A DNA stretch of 64,000 nt, from the NCBI GenBank assembly GCA_009377755.1, contig WHTM01000005.1, positions 1 through 64,000 on the forward strand. Reading direction: 5' to 3'. Below, one piece after another: positions 26,438-34,985 of the stretch. The translations under genes and the position numbers were made by a program. The notes beneath the pieces were generated by a model that saw nothing but the letters and a program-made list of their open reading frames with translations, was not told the DNA's origin and searched no databases. The first letter of the stretch is position 1, and every line of letters starts with the position of its first letter. The DNA is from Hyphomicrobiales bacterium (lineage in GTDB: Bacteria; Pseudomonadota; Alphaproteobacteria; Rhizobiales; Xanthobacteraceae).

Positions 26438-27505
26438 ATGTCCAATCAATCGACCTTCCCCGTATCCTCCCTTCTCTCCTACACCAGCGACGCCCTGCGC
26501 GCCTGCGGGTTACCGGAACGAGATGCCGCCATCACCGCCAAGGCGATGATCGAGGCCGACCTCACCGGCGCCGATGCGCACGGCATCTTCCGCCTGGCGA
26601 GCTACGTGAAAGTGCTGCAGCAGAAACGCATCAATCCGCAGGCGAAGATGCGTGTCGTCAACCGCGGTCCGGCCACGGCGCTGATCGACGGCGACAACGG
26701 CATGGGCCATCTGGTGATGACCCATGCGGCCGAGACGGCGGTCGAGATTGCGCGAGAGGCGGGCGTCGCCTGGGTCGGCGCGCGCCGCTCCAATCATGCG
26801 GGTGCCGCCGGCTTCTATGCGTCGATTCCGATGGCGCACGGCATGATCGGCATCTATGCGGCCTGTTCCAGCGCCAACCACATGGCGCCGACCGGCAGCG
26901 CCGAGGCGCTGCTCGGCACCAATCCGATCGCGGTGGCGATCCCGGCCGGCGAGGAGCCGCCCGTCGTTCTCGATATCGCAACCTCGGTAATCGCCTTCGG
27001 GGCGATCCGGACGGCAGCGATGCAGGGCAAATCGGTGCCCGAGGGCTGGCTGATCGACCGCACCACCGGCAAGCCGCTCACCGACCCGAAGCGCGGCCAC
27101 GACGCCCTAATGGAGCCGATCGGTGGCTACAAGGGCGCCGGCCTGGCACTGGTCATCGGCCTGCTCGCAGCGGTGCTCAACGGGGCCGCCTTCGGGCGTG
27201 ACGTCAACGACTTCAACACCGACCATGGTGGCGAGACCAACACCGGCCAATTCGTGATCGCCCTCGACACCGCGCGGTTCATCGATCCCACGACCTTTGC
27301 CGCTGAGATCGACCGCCACCTGCACGACTTCAAAGCCTCGGCGCGCCTGCCGGGCTTCGATGTCATTCGCCTGCCTGGGATGGAGCGCCTGCGGCGGCGG
27401 GAGGAGCGCAGCCGCAACGGCGTGACGCTCGCGGGCGCCTTGGCGAAGCAGCTCAACGAGCTTGCCGGCAGCCTCGGCATCGCGCCGCTTGGCGCCAGAG
27501 GATGA
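26438..27505 (+). CDS. Malate/L-lactate dehydrogenase-type (Ldh2 family) oxidoreductase
   Basis: A 355-aa NAD(P)-dependent dehydrogenase of the family of YbiC, YiaK, malate dehydrogenase MdhIII and ureidoglycolate dehydrogenase. DLTGADAHGIFRLASYVKVL near residue 40 contains the conserved DxHG. RRSNHAGAAGFYASIPMAHG near 115, AEALLGTNPIAVAIPAGEEP near 155 and IGGYKGAGLALVIGLLAAVL near 225 are typical. The substrate is not deducible. The TGA stop lies in the first bases of a palindromic repeat. Confidence 0.9.
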   Translation: MSNQSTFPVSSLLSYTSDALRACGLPERDAAITAKAMIEADLTGADAHGIFRLASYVKVLQQKRINPQAKMRVVNRGPATALIDGDNGMGHLVMTHAAETAVEIAREAGVAWVGARRSNHAGAAGFYASIPMAHGMIGIYAACSSANHMAPTGSAEALLGTNPIAVAIPAGEEPPVVLDIATSVIAFGAIRTAAMQGKSVPEGWLIDRTTGKPLTDPKRGHDALMEPIGGYKGAGLALVIGLLAAVLNGAAFGRDVNDFNTDHGGETNTGQFVIALDTARFIDPTTFAAEIDRHLHDFKASARLPGFDVIRLPGMERLRRREERSRNGVTLAGALAKQLNELAGSLGIAPLGARG

Positions 27506-27545
27506 TCCCGAAAAGTGGGAGCCGGTTCTCGGACAAGATCATGCT
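27502..27545. repeat. Short palindromic repeat overlapping the ldh2 stop
   Basis: GATGATCCCGAAAAGTGGGA, then CCGGTTCTCGG, then ACAAGATCATGC. CCGAAAA and the right-hand TTCTCGG form an imperfect hairpin. It matches a short repeat I recall as very common in Hyphomicrobiales genomes. The ldh2 TGA (27503-27505) is part of it. It may also act as a terminator between the convergent ldh2 and MFS genes. Confidence 0.75.
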
Positions 27546-27563
27546 CATGCAACAAGCCTTGGC

Positions 27564-28793
27564 TCAGGTCGCCGTGCGCGGCCGGATCGTCATCACGATG
27601 ACGATGCCGATCCCGCAGCAGACCGCACTGAGCAGGAACACGCCCGCCGGGTGGCCATAGTCGAGGAACGCGCCGAAGATCATCGGCGCAAAGATTCCGC
27701 CGATGTTGAAGCCCGTGGTGACGAAGCCGAACACCTTGCCGAACTGTCCCGGCGGCGTCACCGACCGCACGATCATGTCGCGCGACGGCATCATCACGCC
27801 GATGCAGAAGTGGGCAAGGCTCAGCGCGCAAATCAACAGCGGTATCGGCAGATCGTAAAGCGCGATCAGCAGCATCGCGACACCGGTGCCGAGCAGCGAA
27901 ACCATGGCGATCAGCGCATGCCGCGTGGTGCGCCCGGCAACCCAGCCGCCGAGCAGGATGGCGGCTCCGTTCACGACAAGCGCAACCGTGAGCGCGAGAT
28001 TGGCGGTGACGACCGAGGTGCCGTGCAATGACCCAAGGCCGGCCACCAGATAGACGGTCATGCCGCCGTTGATGATGGTCAGCAGCATGAACACGAAGAA
28101 GTTTTGCAGGATCGGCAGTGAGGACAGCAGCCGCCAGCTGGGTTCGCCACCGGCATTCGGCGCCGCCGGCGCGGCTTTCGCGGCCCCGGCACGGCTCGCC
28201 GCCGGCTCACGGAACGACGTCATGGCAGCAGCGACAATGAAGCCGAGGACGGCTGCGCCGGCAAACGCGCTGCGCCAGCCAAAGTAGCGATCGAGCAGCA
28301 GCAATGTCGGGGGCGCTGCCGCGGAGCCGAGAATGCCGGCGAGGTTATGGAACGAGAAGGCGCGGCTGATGCGCTCCTTGACGACCCGATTCGACAGGAT
28401 CGCGTAGTCGGCGGGATGGTAGACCGCGTTGGCCACGCCGCCGACCGTGAACATCAGCAGCAGCACCCAATAGACCGGAGCGATCCCGACCACCAGATAG
28501 GCGGCGCTGGACAACGCCAGCGCCCCGATCAGCAGCGTCCGCGCGCCGATCCGGTCGACCAGGAATCCGGCCGGCGTCTGCAACGCCGCACCGACAATGT
28601 TGAACAGCGTCAGCGCGAGGCCGAGTTGCGTGTAGCTGACGCCAAGGTCGGCCCGGATCACCGGGAACAGCGGCGCCAGCAACAGCATGTGGTAGTGGCT
28701 GACGAAATGCGCGGCGCAGACCAGCCCGACGAGCCGGTTCTCGTTTTCGCGCGTCATTCCGGGCGGCAGCGCCGAGGCTTCTGTCGTCGTCAA
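27564..28793 (-). CDS. Major facilitator superfamily transporter
   Basis: A 409-aa, 12-span MFS protein. The first half contains HYHMLLLAPLFPVIRADLGV near residue 33, TPAGFLVDRIGAR near 73 (the motif-A loop) and ANAVYHPADYAILSNRV near 120. A long Ala/Pro-rich central loop lies near 205. The second half contains MMPSRDMIVRSVTPPGQFGK near 335 and GFVTTGFNIGGIFAPMIFGA near 357. The overall plan resembles fosmidomycin-resistance-like exporters. The substrate is unknown. It converges on ldh2. Confidence 0.88.
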   Translation of the reverse strand: MTTTEASALPPGMTRENENRLVGLVCAAHFVSHYHMLLLAPLFPVIRADLGVSYTQLGLALTLFNIVGAALQTPAGFLVDRIGARTLLIGALALSSAAYLVVGIAPVYWVLLLMFTVGGVANAVYHPADYAILSNRVVKERISRAFSFHNLAGILGSAAAPPTLLLLDRYFGWRSAFAGAAVLGFIVAAAMTSFREPAASRAGAAKAAPAAPNAGGEPSWRLLSSLPILQNFFVFMLLTIINGGMTVYLVAGLGSLHGTSVVTANLALTVALVVNGAAILLGGWVAGRTTRHALIAMVSLLGTGVAMLLIALYDLPIPLLICALSLAHFCIGVMMPSRDMIVRSVTPPGQFGKVFGFVTTGFNIGGIFAPMIFGAFLDYGHPAGVFLLSAVCCGIGIVIVMTIRPRTAT

Positions 28794-28949
28794 GGGTGGC
28801 CTTCAGGACAGGAGGATGCTGGTTTCGGGGGGCGCTCCCGAGCGCGCAACTGGACGCCACCCTTATCCGAGCGGCATCGCCGCCGGAAGCGGTGTGGACC
28901 GTTGAACTCCCATGCGGTTTTGCAGAATCCGCGGGGGAACACGAAATGA

Positions 28950-28978
28950 ATTATAACATGTTGAATAATGTGAGTAAT
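28950..28978 (-). promoter_or_regulatory. Possible promoter of the MFS gene
   Basis: On the minus strand a perfect TATAAT (28955-28950) follows TTACTC by 16 nt, in the only strongly AT-rich patch of the 275-nt MFS-ABC gap. The palindrome AACATGTT (28956-28963) lies between the two boxes, a possible operator. It is about 155 nt before the MFS start. Confidence 0.4.
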
Positions 28979-29068
28979 TGTTTGCTCGCCGCAGCTCAAA
29001 ACGTCGGAACCTTGCGTGCGGCCCTCTGCGCGATAGCGGCCGTCACGCGGGGCTCGGTTGACGCCATG

Positions 29069-29905
29069 TCAGCCGCGTTCCAATTGATATTCGGCCGCGC
29101 GTGCCTCGCTCATCAGCCGGCTCCAGACGCGTTCGCGCAATTCACCGAAGCGCGGCTCGCGCAGGGTCGCGCGGCTGCGTGGCCGCGGCAGGTCGACGGT
29201 GATCGTCTCATCGATGTTGCTCGGCCGTCCTTTGAGGACAATGACGCGGTCACCCATCAGCACGGCTTCTTCGATCGAGTGGGTGACGAACACCATCGTG
29301 GTCGGCCGGGTCTCCCAGATGCGCAGCAGCTCGAACTGCAAGATCTCACGCGTCTGCGCGTCGACGGCGGCAAACGGCTCGTCCATCAGCAGCACGCGCG
29401 GCTCGACCGCCAGCGCCCGCGCCAGCCCGCAACGCTGCTGCATGCCGCCCGACATCTGGTACGGATAGGCCTGCTCGAAGCCGGTCAGCCCGACAAGATT
29501 GACGAAGGCGGGGACGCGCTCGGCGATGTCCGCCTTCGACGCGCCGTCCATGCGCAACCCGTAGGCGACGTTGTCGTAGACCGTTTTCCACGGGAACAGG
29601 CCGAAGTGCTGGAATACCATAGCGACCCCGGGAATCGGGTCGTTCACCACCTGATCGCCCACCAAGATCTCGCCTTCGTCGTGCGGCAGCAGCCCGTCGA
29701 TGCAGCGCAGCATCGTGGTCTTGCCGCAACCAGAGGGGCCGACAATTGCGAGAATTTCCCGTTCGCCGACCTCGAAATCGACATTGCGGAACACTTGCAG
29801 TGCGCCGAACCGCTTGCCGAGGTTGCGAACCGCAATGCGGCCCGTCCCGCCCACCGGATGGGCGGCCGAACGTGATGCAGTCATCGTGCCTGCTATCGTG
29901 CTCAT
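29069..29905 (-). CDS. ABC transporter ATPase (nitrate/sulfonate/taurine type), orphan
   Basis: A 278-aa ATPase of the SsuB/TauB/NrtD class. Walker A is GPSGCGKTT, near residue 54. AMVFQHFGLFPWKTVYDN near 94 is the Q-loop. YPYQMSGGMQQRCGLARALA near 147 is the signature motif, and RVLLMDEPFAAVDAQTREIL near 170 is Walker B. VFVTHSIEEAVLMGDRVIV near 203 holds the switch His. Neither a permease nor a binding protein gene is adjacent, so it must work with subunits encoded elsewhere. Its ATG overlaps the stop of the upstream CMD gene. Confidence 0.93.
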   Translation of the reverse strand: MSTIAGTMTASRSAAHPVGGTGRIAVRNLGKRFGALQVFRNVDFEVGEREILAIVGPSGCGKTTMLRCIDGLLPHDEGEILVGDQVVNDPIPGVAMVFQHFGLFPWKTVYDNVAYGLRMDGASKADIAERVPAFVNLVGLTGFEQAYPYQMSGGMQQRCGLARALAVEPRVLLMDEPFAAVDAQTREILQFELLRIWETRPTTMVFVTHSIEEAVLMGDRVIVLKGRPSNIDETITVDLPRPRSRATLREPRFGELRERVWSRLMSEARAAEYQLERG

Positions 29906-30564
29906 TCGGCGGCCTGCGTCGACGCCGTTGCGTCCTTGCGGGCCCAGTAGTCGGGCGACGACTTCGAGTGTACCAGGGCTTCCGGCGTTTCGAATCCGGG
30001 CGCCATCGAACCGGACTGTCCGACCAGCACCTGATGGTGTTCGATGTCGAGGGTGCGCAGCCAGCGCTGCTGTCCCATCGTCAAGGCGATGAAGTAGCCG
30101 ATCTCCACGAGTTCTGGCTCGCTGAACTGACGGTGCAGGCGCGCCCAGAACGCGTCGTCCACCGGCAGATCCCAGGTGATGGCCTCGGCGTAGGACAGCG
30201 CCGCCTTCTGCCGCTCGTCGTAGCGCTTGGAGCTCTCGAAATTAATCAGGTCGAGGGTCGCATCCTCGGTCATGCCGGCCTTGGACGACTTGATCGAGCG
30301 CTGGTTGCCGCAGAACTCGCACTTCACCGCGCGCGACACATAGAGCCGGCACAGCTCCTTGATGCTGTGGTCGGCGACGCCCTGGTGGAACACGTCGCGC
30401 CAGCTGTTGGCGAACGACCAGAACACCGCCGGAACGTGCGCGCGGACGGCCTGGCTCTCCGGCCGCGGCGTTCCCTCGCGGGCACACCGCTCGAACTCCG
30501 CCAGCATGGCGGGGTCGCCGACGGTGCTTGGGTCGACATAGCTGATGCGCGGTGTCCGACTCAT
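29902..30564 (-). CDS. Carboxymuconolactone decarboxylase-family (AhpD-like) protein with CxxC
   Basis: A 220-aa protein. The start chosen is ATG 30564 (MSRTPRISYVDPSTVGD), with GGGGTGG upstream; ATG 30582 is possible. SIKELCRLYVSRAVKCEFCG near residue 72 contains a CxxC within the CMD/AhpD fold. YDERQKAALSYAEAITWDLP near 120 and LVEIGYFIALTMGQQRWLR near 157 are typical of peroxidase-related CMD proteins. Translationally coupled to the ABC ATPase downstream. Thiol-dependent peroxide chemistry is possible but unproven. Confidence 0.83.
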   Translation of the reverse strand: MSRTPRISYVDPSTVGDPAMLAEFERCAREGTPRPESQAVRAHVPAVFWSFANSWRDVFHQGVADHSIKELCRLYVSRAVKCEFCGNQRSIKSSKAGMTEDATLDLINFESSKRYDERQKAALSYAEAITWDLPVDDAFWARLHRQFSEPELVEIGYFIALTMGQQRWLRTLDIEHHQVLVGQSGSMAPGFETPEALVHSKSSPDYWARKDATASTQAAE

Positions 30565-30877
30565 GGTTTCCACCCCTTTCAATCCGCGTTTGCACCACCG
30601 TAACGGCGAGCGGGCGCGGCCTTATTGTCGGCGCATGTTGCCGCAGCCGGGCCGCGCGATCAATGCTCGCTGTCGATCTGTTTACCATGCCGGGCTCCGG
30701 CAAGGCCGTCGAGTAGCCGGGCGGCAATCGGTCAGCCTTGCGGCTCCGCCAACCGAGGTCCCCGTCAGTTGCATCGGCGGCGCGGCTGCCGTACGCCTGG
30801 AAGCGCCCTGCAGGGCCGGTACCCGCCGGCCCGGTTTGTCATCCCCACCACGGCCAGATCATCGCCCTCGGATCGCA
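30565..30877. other. 313-nt divergent intergenic region, nothing recognised
   Basis: It separates the divergent CMD and TerB genes. It is GC-rich, with several short palindromes such as GGGCCGGTACCCGCCGGCCC near 30815. No repeat family seen elsewhere in the window and no clear promoter were found. Open frames here lack family features. Confidence 0.5.
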
Positions 30878-31354
30878 ATGCTCGCAGCCCTCAGACAGTT
30901 CCTGAACGAGTTCGCCGACGGCGGAAAGCATCCCGCCCGTTTCGACGACAACGATTATCGGCTGGCGGCGGCGGCGCTTCTGGTCCACACAGCGACGATC
31001 GACGGCAACATGTCGGAGGCGGAGCAGGAGCGGCTGCACGCGTTGATCATGCAGCGCTTCGGTCTTGACCATGCGGCGGCTGACGAACTGGTGCAGGAAG
31101 CCGCCGAGGTCGAGCGCGAAGCGGTCGATCTCTATCGTTTCACCAGCTTGATCAACCGCTCGCTCGACGAAGCGGGCCGTTGCCGCATCGTCGAGATGAT
31201 GTGGCAGATGGTCTTCGCCGATGGTCAGGTCACCGAGTTCGAGGACAACCTGATCTGGCGTGCCGCCGATCTGCTCGGCGTCTCCCGCCGAGTGCGGATC
31301 GGTCTGCGCCAGCAGGTGGCGGCTCAGCGGGCTGATCCCGGCGAGACGCAGTAG
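30878..31354 (+). CDS. TerB-family (tellurite resistance-like) protein
   Basis: A 158-aa helical protein matching the TerB domain (PF05099). RLAAAALLVHTATIDGNMSE near residue 28 contains the first metal-binding-like DGxMSxxE loop. MMWQMVFADGQVTEFEDNLI near 108 contains the second (DGxVxxxE). The start is the ATG at 30878. It is a single-domain form without other ter genes, so a tellurite phenotype should not be assumed. An SDR gene fragment follows 13 nt after the stop. Confidence 0.85.
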   Translation: MLAALRQFLNEFADGGKHPARFDDNDYRLAAAALLVHTATIDGNMSEAEQERLHALIMQRFGLDHAAADELVQEAAEVEREAVDLYRFTSLINRSLDEAGRCRIVEMMWQMVFADGQVTEFEDNLIWRAADLLGVSRRVRIGLRQQVAAQRADPGETQ

Positions 31355-31366
31355 CGTGGCGCGGCC

Positions 31367-31446
31367 GTGGCTGAGCCGATCACGCTGATCACCGGCGCTT
31401 TTGCGGGGATTGGCGCGTCGCTGGCACGGGTCTTCGCTGCGCATGA
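31367..31446 (+). pseudogene. Truncated short-chain dehydrogenase (5' fragment only)
   Basis: A GTG at 31367 opens MAEPITLITGAFAGIGASLA, which is the N-terminal nucleotide-binding strand and TGxxxGIG loop of an SDR (normally TGASAGIG). Homology ends after about residue 27 (RVFAAHEA), where a decayed arm of the CTAGTG palindrome family begins. The frame runs on into pheT sequence without meaning. The remaining ~220 residues of a normal SDR are missing, so this is a relic broken by repeat insertion and deletion. Confidence 0.8.
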
Positions 31447-31473
31447 GGCTAATGTCCCGAATCCGAAGTCCGC
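31447..31473. repeat. Single decayed arm of the CTAGTG palindrome family
   Basis: GCTAATGTCCCGAATCCGAA followed by GTCCGC differs at three positions from the outward-read right arm of element 4 (GCTAGTGTCCCGAAACCGAA, GTTCGC). No matching second arm follows. It sits exactly at the break in the SDR fragment, 38 nt before pheT. Confidence 0.75.
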
Positions 31474-31511
31474 ACTACCTCGCGGCATCCTCTTAACGAA
31501 AGCGATAAGGA

Positions 31512-33929
31512 ATGAAATTCACCCTCGCCTGGCTCAAGGAGCATCTCGACACCGACGCTTCGCTTGAGCGAATCGTCGACAGGCTCACCATGATCGGGCT
31601 CGAGGTCGAGAGCGTCGAGGACAAGGCGAAAGCACTGGCACCGTTCAAGGTCGCCCACGTCGTGTCCGCCGAGCCACACCCCAATGCCGACCGGCTGCGC
31701 GTCTGCATGGTCGATACCGGCGACGGCGACCCGGTGCAGGTCGTGTGCGGGGCGCCCAATGCGCGCGCCGGCATGAAGGGCGTGTTCGTGCCGCCGGGCG
31801 CGTTCATTCCCGGTAAGAACATGACGCTCACCGTCGGCAGCATTCGCGGCGTCGAGAGCCGCGGCATGCTGGTGTCCGAATTCGAACTGCAGTTGTCCGA
31901 CAATCACGAAGGCATCATCGAGCTCCCCGCCGACGCAACGGTCGGCACGCCGTACGCGGAATTGCTCGGCCTCAACGATCCGGTGATCGAGATTAACCTG
32001 ACGCCGAACCGGCCCGACTGCACCGGCGTGCACGGCATTGCGCGCGACCTTGCCGCCGCCGACATGGGCACCTTCAAGAAGGGTGTTATCCAGCCGATCG
32101 AGGGCGAGTTCCCCTGCCCGGTCGGCGTCACGCTCGACTTCGGCGCGACGCCGTCGCTGTGTCCGGCATTCGCGCTACGGCTGGTGCGCGGCGTCAAGAA
32201 CGGCCCCTCGCCCGACTGGCTGCAGCGGCGGCTGGCGGCGATCGGCCTGCGTCCCATCAACGCGCTGGTCGACATCACCAACCTGATCACCTACGACCGC
32301 GGCCGCCCGCTGCACGTGTTCGACGCCGCCAAGGTGCACGGTAATCTCGTCGTCCGCCGCGCCAAGCAGGGCGAGACCGTGCTGGCGCTCGACGGCCGCA
32401 TCTACGGCCTGGACGAGTCGATGTGCGTAATCACCGACGACAACGGCGTCGAGTCGATCTCCGGCATCATGGGTGGCGAGGCGTCTGGCTGCACGGGTGA
32501 GACCACCGATGTGCTGATCGAGTCGGCGCTGTGGGTGCCGGACAATATCGCGGCGACCGGCCGCAAGCTCGGTATCAATTCCGACGCGCGCTACCGCTTC
32601 GAGCGCGGCGTCGATCCGAACTTCATGCTGCCGGGCCTGGAACTGGCGACCAAGCTGGTGCTCGAATTCTGCGGCGGCACGCCATCCGAGATCGTGGTCG
32701 CCGGCAAGGCGGAAGCGCCCGACCATGCCATCGACTTCCCGCTCGACGAGCTCACGCGGCTGGCCGGACTCAAGGCGACGTTGCCGGAGGTGCGGCGCGT
32801 GCTCACCCATCTCGGCTTTTTCGTCGCCGGCCAAGGCAATGCCGTGAAGGTCGTCGCGCCGTCGTGGCGCCCCGACATTCACGGCAAGGCCGACATCGTC
32901 GAGGAGGTGGTGCGCATCCTCGGCGTCGACCGCATTCCGTCCACGCCGTTCGACCGCGGCGACGCGCCGCGCAAGCCGGTGCTCACAAGCGTGCAGGTGC
33001 GCACCCGCAAGGCCAAGCGCGCGCTCGCCGCCCGCGGCCTCACCGAAGCCGTGACCTGGTCGTTCGTGCCCAAGGCGCAAGCCGTGCTGTTCGGCGGCGG
33101 CGCGGCGGAACTGGCGCTCGCCAATCCGATTGCCGCCGAACTCTCCGATATGCGCCCGAGTCTAATTCCCGGCCTCGTCGCTGGCGCGCAGCGCAATGCC
33201 GACCGCGGCTTCCCGGATGTGGCGCTGTTCGAGGTGGGGCAGATCTTCCTGGGCGACCGTCCCGACGACCAACTCACGGCGGCCACCGGCATTCGCCGGG
33301 GCCTAGCGCGGCCGGACGGCATCGGCCGGCACTGGTCGAGCGCAGCGATTGCGGTGGACGCCTTCGACGCCAAGGCCGACGCGCTCGCCGTTCTGACCGC
33401 GGCCGGCGCCCCACCGCAAGCGATGCAGGTCGTCCCCGGCGGTCCCGCCTGGTTCCACCCGGGACGCTCCGGCACCATCCAGATCGGGCCACAGAACGTG
33501 CTCGGGCATTTCGGCGAATTGCATCCGCGCGCGCTCCAGGCGCTCGACGCCGAAGGGCCGGTGGTCTGCTTCGAGGTGATCCTCGAACGGATTCCGGAGC
33601 CGAAGGCTAAGGCCACCAAGGTGAAGCCCGCGCTCGAGCTGTCGCCGTTCCAGCCGGTCGAGCGCGACTTTGCGTTCGTGGTCAATCGCGCCGTCAAGGC
33701 CGCTGACATCGTGCGCGCCGCGCAATCGGCCGACCGCAAGCTGATCGCCGGCATCAGCGTGTTCGACGTCTACGAGGGCGAGGGCATCGAGCCCGGCAAG
33801 AAGTCCGTGGCCATCGCGGTCACACTGCAGCCGCGTGAAAAAACCATGACCGACCAGGAGATCGACGCGCTGGCGGGCAAGATCGTGGCCGAGGTGACCA
33901 AGCGTACTGGCGGGACGCTGCGCGGGTAA
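31512..33929 (+). CDS. pheT: Phenylalanine-tRNA ligase beta subunit
   Basis: Beta chain of the alpha2-beta2 enzyme; 805 aa, full length. It begins [15 protein letters not shown]. The EMAP-like tRNA-binding domain is at about 45-150 ([17 protein letters not shown]). B3/B4 editing-domain residues lie near 220-380 ([34 protein letters not shown]). The B5 domain is near 410-480 and the inactive synthetase-like domain near 490-690. The C-terminal anticodon-binding domain is near 710-805 ([15 protein letters not shown]). pheS, usually just upstream, is not here; an SDR relic and a repeat arm occupy that place. Confidence 0.97.
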   Translation: MKFTLAWLKEHLDTDASLERIVDRLTMIGLEVESVEDKAKALAPFKVAHVVSAEPHPNADRLRVCMVDTGDGDPVQVVCGAPNARAGMKGVFVPPGAFIPGKNMTLTVGSIRGVESRGMLVSEFELQLSDNHEGIIELPADATVGTPYAELLGLNDPVIEINLTPNRPDCTGVHGIARDLAAADMGTFKKGVIQPIEGEFPCPVGVTLDFGATPSLCPAFALRLVRGVKNGPSPDWLQRRLAAIGLRPINALVDITNLITYDRGRPLHVFDAAKVHGNLVVRRAKQGETVLALDGRIYGLDESMCVITDDNGVESISGIMGGEASGCTGETTDVLIESALWVPDNIAATGRKLGINSDARYRFERGVDPNFMLPGLELATKLVLEFCGGTPSEIVVAGKAEAPDHAIDFPLDELTRLAGLKATLPEVRRVLTHLGFFVAGQGNAVKVVAPSWRPDIHGKADIVEEVVRILGVDRIPSTPFDRGDAPRKPVLTSVQVRTRKAKRALAARGLTEAVTWSFVPKAQAVLFGGGAAELALANPIAAELSDMRPSLIPGLVAGAQRNADRGFPDVALFEVGQIFLGDRPDDQLTAATGIRRGLARPDGIGRHWSSAAIAVDAFDAKADALAVLTAAGAPPQAMQVVPGGPAWFHPGRSGTIQIGPQNVLGHFGELHPRALQALDAEGPVVCFEVILERIPEPKAKATKVKPALELSPFQPVERDFAFVVNRAVKAADIVRAAQSADRKLIAGISVFDVYEGEGIEPGKKSVAIAVTLQPREKTMTDQEIDALAGKIVAEVTKRTGGTLRG

Positions 33930-33999
33930 GTCGAGAAGGCTGCGCTGAACGAAGTGGCGGACCGTCGCGATGGCCTGCCGTGATCCTGGTGGTACCCTC

Positions 34000-34059
34000 A
34001 TCGTTGCTGGGCCCCAACCAGGCTGCTGGTAGCCTTATCGTCGCTGGGCCCCAACCAGG
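34000..34059. repeat. Direct repeat upstream of the beta-helix gene
   Basis: ATCGTTGCTGGGCCCCAACC plus AGG at 34000-34022 recurs with one change at 34037-34059 (period 37 nt). The second copy ends inside the ribosome-binding site AGGAG. The palindrome CTGGGCCCCAACCAG is in each copy, so two small hairpins could form in the leader. Confidence 0.75.
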
Positions 34060-34069
34060 AGAGCACATC

Positions 34070-34846
34070 ATGCCGTACCCGACACTCGCGCGCGCCGTCC
34101 TCGGCGCGGTCTTCATCCTGTGCCTGCAAATCGCGCCCGCGCAGGCGCAGCAGCTCAGATATGTCGCCACGTCCGGGAGCGACGCCAATGACTGCTTCAG
34201 CCCGAACGTGGGCTTTGTCTGCCGGAGCTTGCAACGGGCGCACGACGTTGCCACCCCCGGCGCCAAAATCGTTGTGCTCAATTCCGGCGACTTCTTCTCC
34301 GTCACCATCACCAAGTCGATCGCCATCGTTGCGACGGGGGTTCACGCTAATCTCTACGGCGACCCCTTGACCATGATCATCATCAATGCCGGGCCGAACG
34401 ACGTGGTCTACCTTGAGGGTCTGGCGATGGGGCTAAACACCCCCACCTCCGCCGGCAGCGGGATCCAATTCAACAGCGGCGGCAAGCTGCACGTGCGCAA
34501 TTGCGTGATCCGCGGGTTCGGCACGGCCGGCATCGATATCCGCGGGTCCGGGTCGAAGCGGGTCTTCGTCTCCGATTGCACGATCGCCAACAACCGGCAC
34601 GGCATCTTGGCAAGAGGCGGAAACGCCCTCGTCTTCCTCGATCGCGTCACCATCGAAGGGAACCTGCGCGACGGCATCAGATCCCAGGGCAGCGGGGCGA
34701 CAGTCCGCATCAACAATTCGACCATCACCCACAACGGCACCGGCCTTAGCTCGGTGAACGGCGGCAAGCTGATCTCGTTCGGCAACAACGCCATCCGCGA
34801 CAACGACACGAATGGCGCGCCAACGGCAACGCAGCCTCTGAGATAG
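34070..34846 (+). CDS. Secreted right-handed beta-helix protein
   Basis: A 258-aa protein. The start is ATG 34070, with AGGAG 7 nt upstream. A clear signal peptide (LGAVFILCLQIAPAQAQ) ends at about residue 24. The rest reads as parallel beta-helix turns: LRYVATSGSDANDC near 27, then GGKLHVRNCVIRGFGTAGID near 140, RVFVSDCTIANNRHGILARG near 165, ALVFLDRVTIEGNLRDGIRS near 187 and ATVRINNSTITHNGTGLSSV near 210. These follow the DUF1565/pectate-lyase-like 'other-DNA-seq' pattern. No catalytic residues are evident. The function is unknown; polysaccharide binding is a family-level guess. Confidence 0.8.
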   Translation: MPYPTLARAVLGAVFILCLQIAPAQAQQLRYVATSGSDANDCFSPNVGFVCRSLQRAHDVATPGAKIVVLNSGDFFSVTITKSIAIVATGVHANLYGDPLTMIIINAGPNDVVYLEGLAMGLNTPTSAGSGIQFNSGGKLHVRNCVIRGFGTAGIDIRGSGSKRVFVSDCTIANNRHGILARGGNALVFLDRVTIEGNLRDGIRSQGSGATVRINNSTITHNGTGLSSVNGGKLISFGNNAIRDNDTNGAPTATQPLR

Positions 34847-34985
34847 CATGTAGCTCCGGACGAGCGGCACGCACAGCCCGCCGCGGCGATGGTGTTCATC
34901 GCCGCGGTGCTATTGATCGGGCTGATCTGATCTAAGAGTCGGTTTGAGGCCTCCCTGTACCGCCCCGGATTCCAAACGGATGGAA

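Noticed and set aside
28796-29875. A 359-codon plus-strand frame over the MFS-ABC gap
   Set aside because: Most of it is antisense to the ABC ATPase; no domain is recognisable in the intergenic part.
30878-31354. Calling this gene a tellurite resistance determinant
   Set aside because: Only the TerB domain is present, without terA, terC, terD or terE; the domain alone does not imply resistance.
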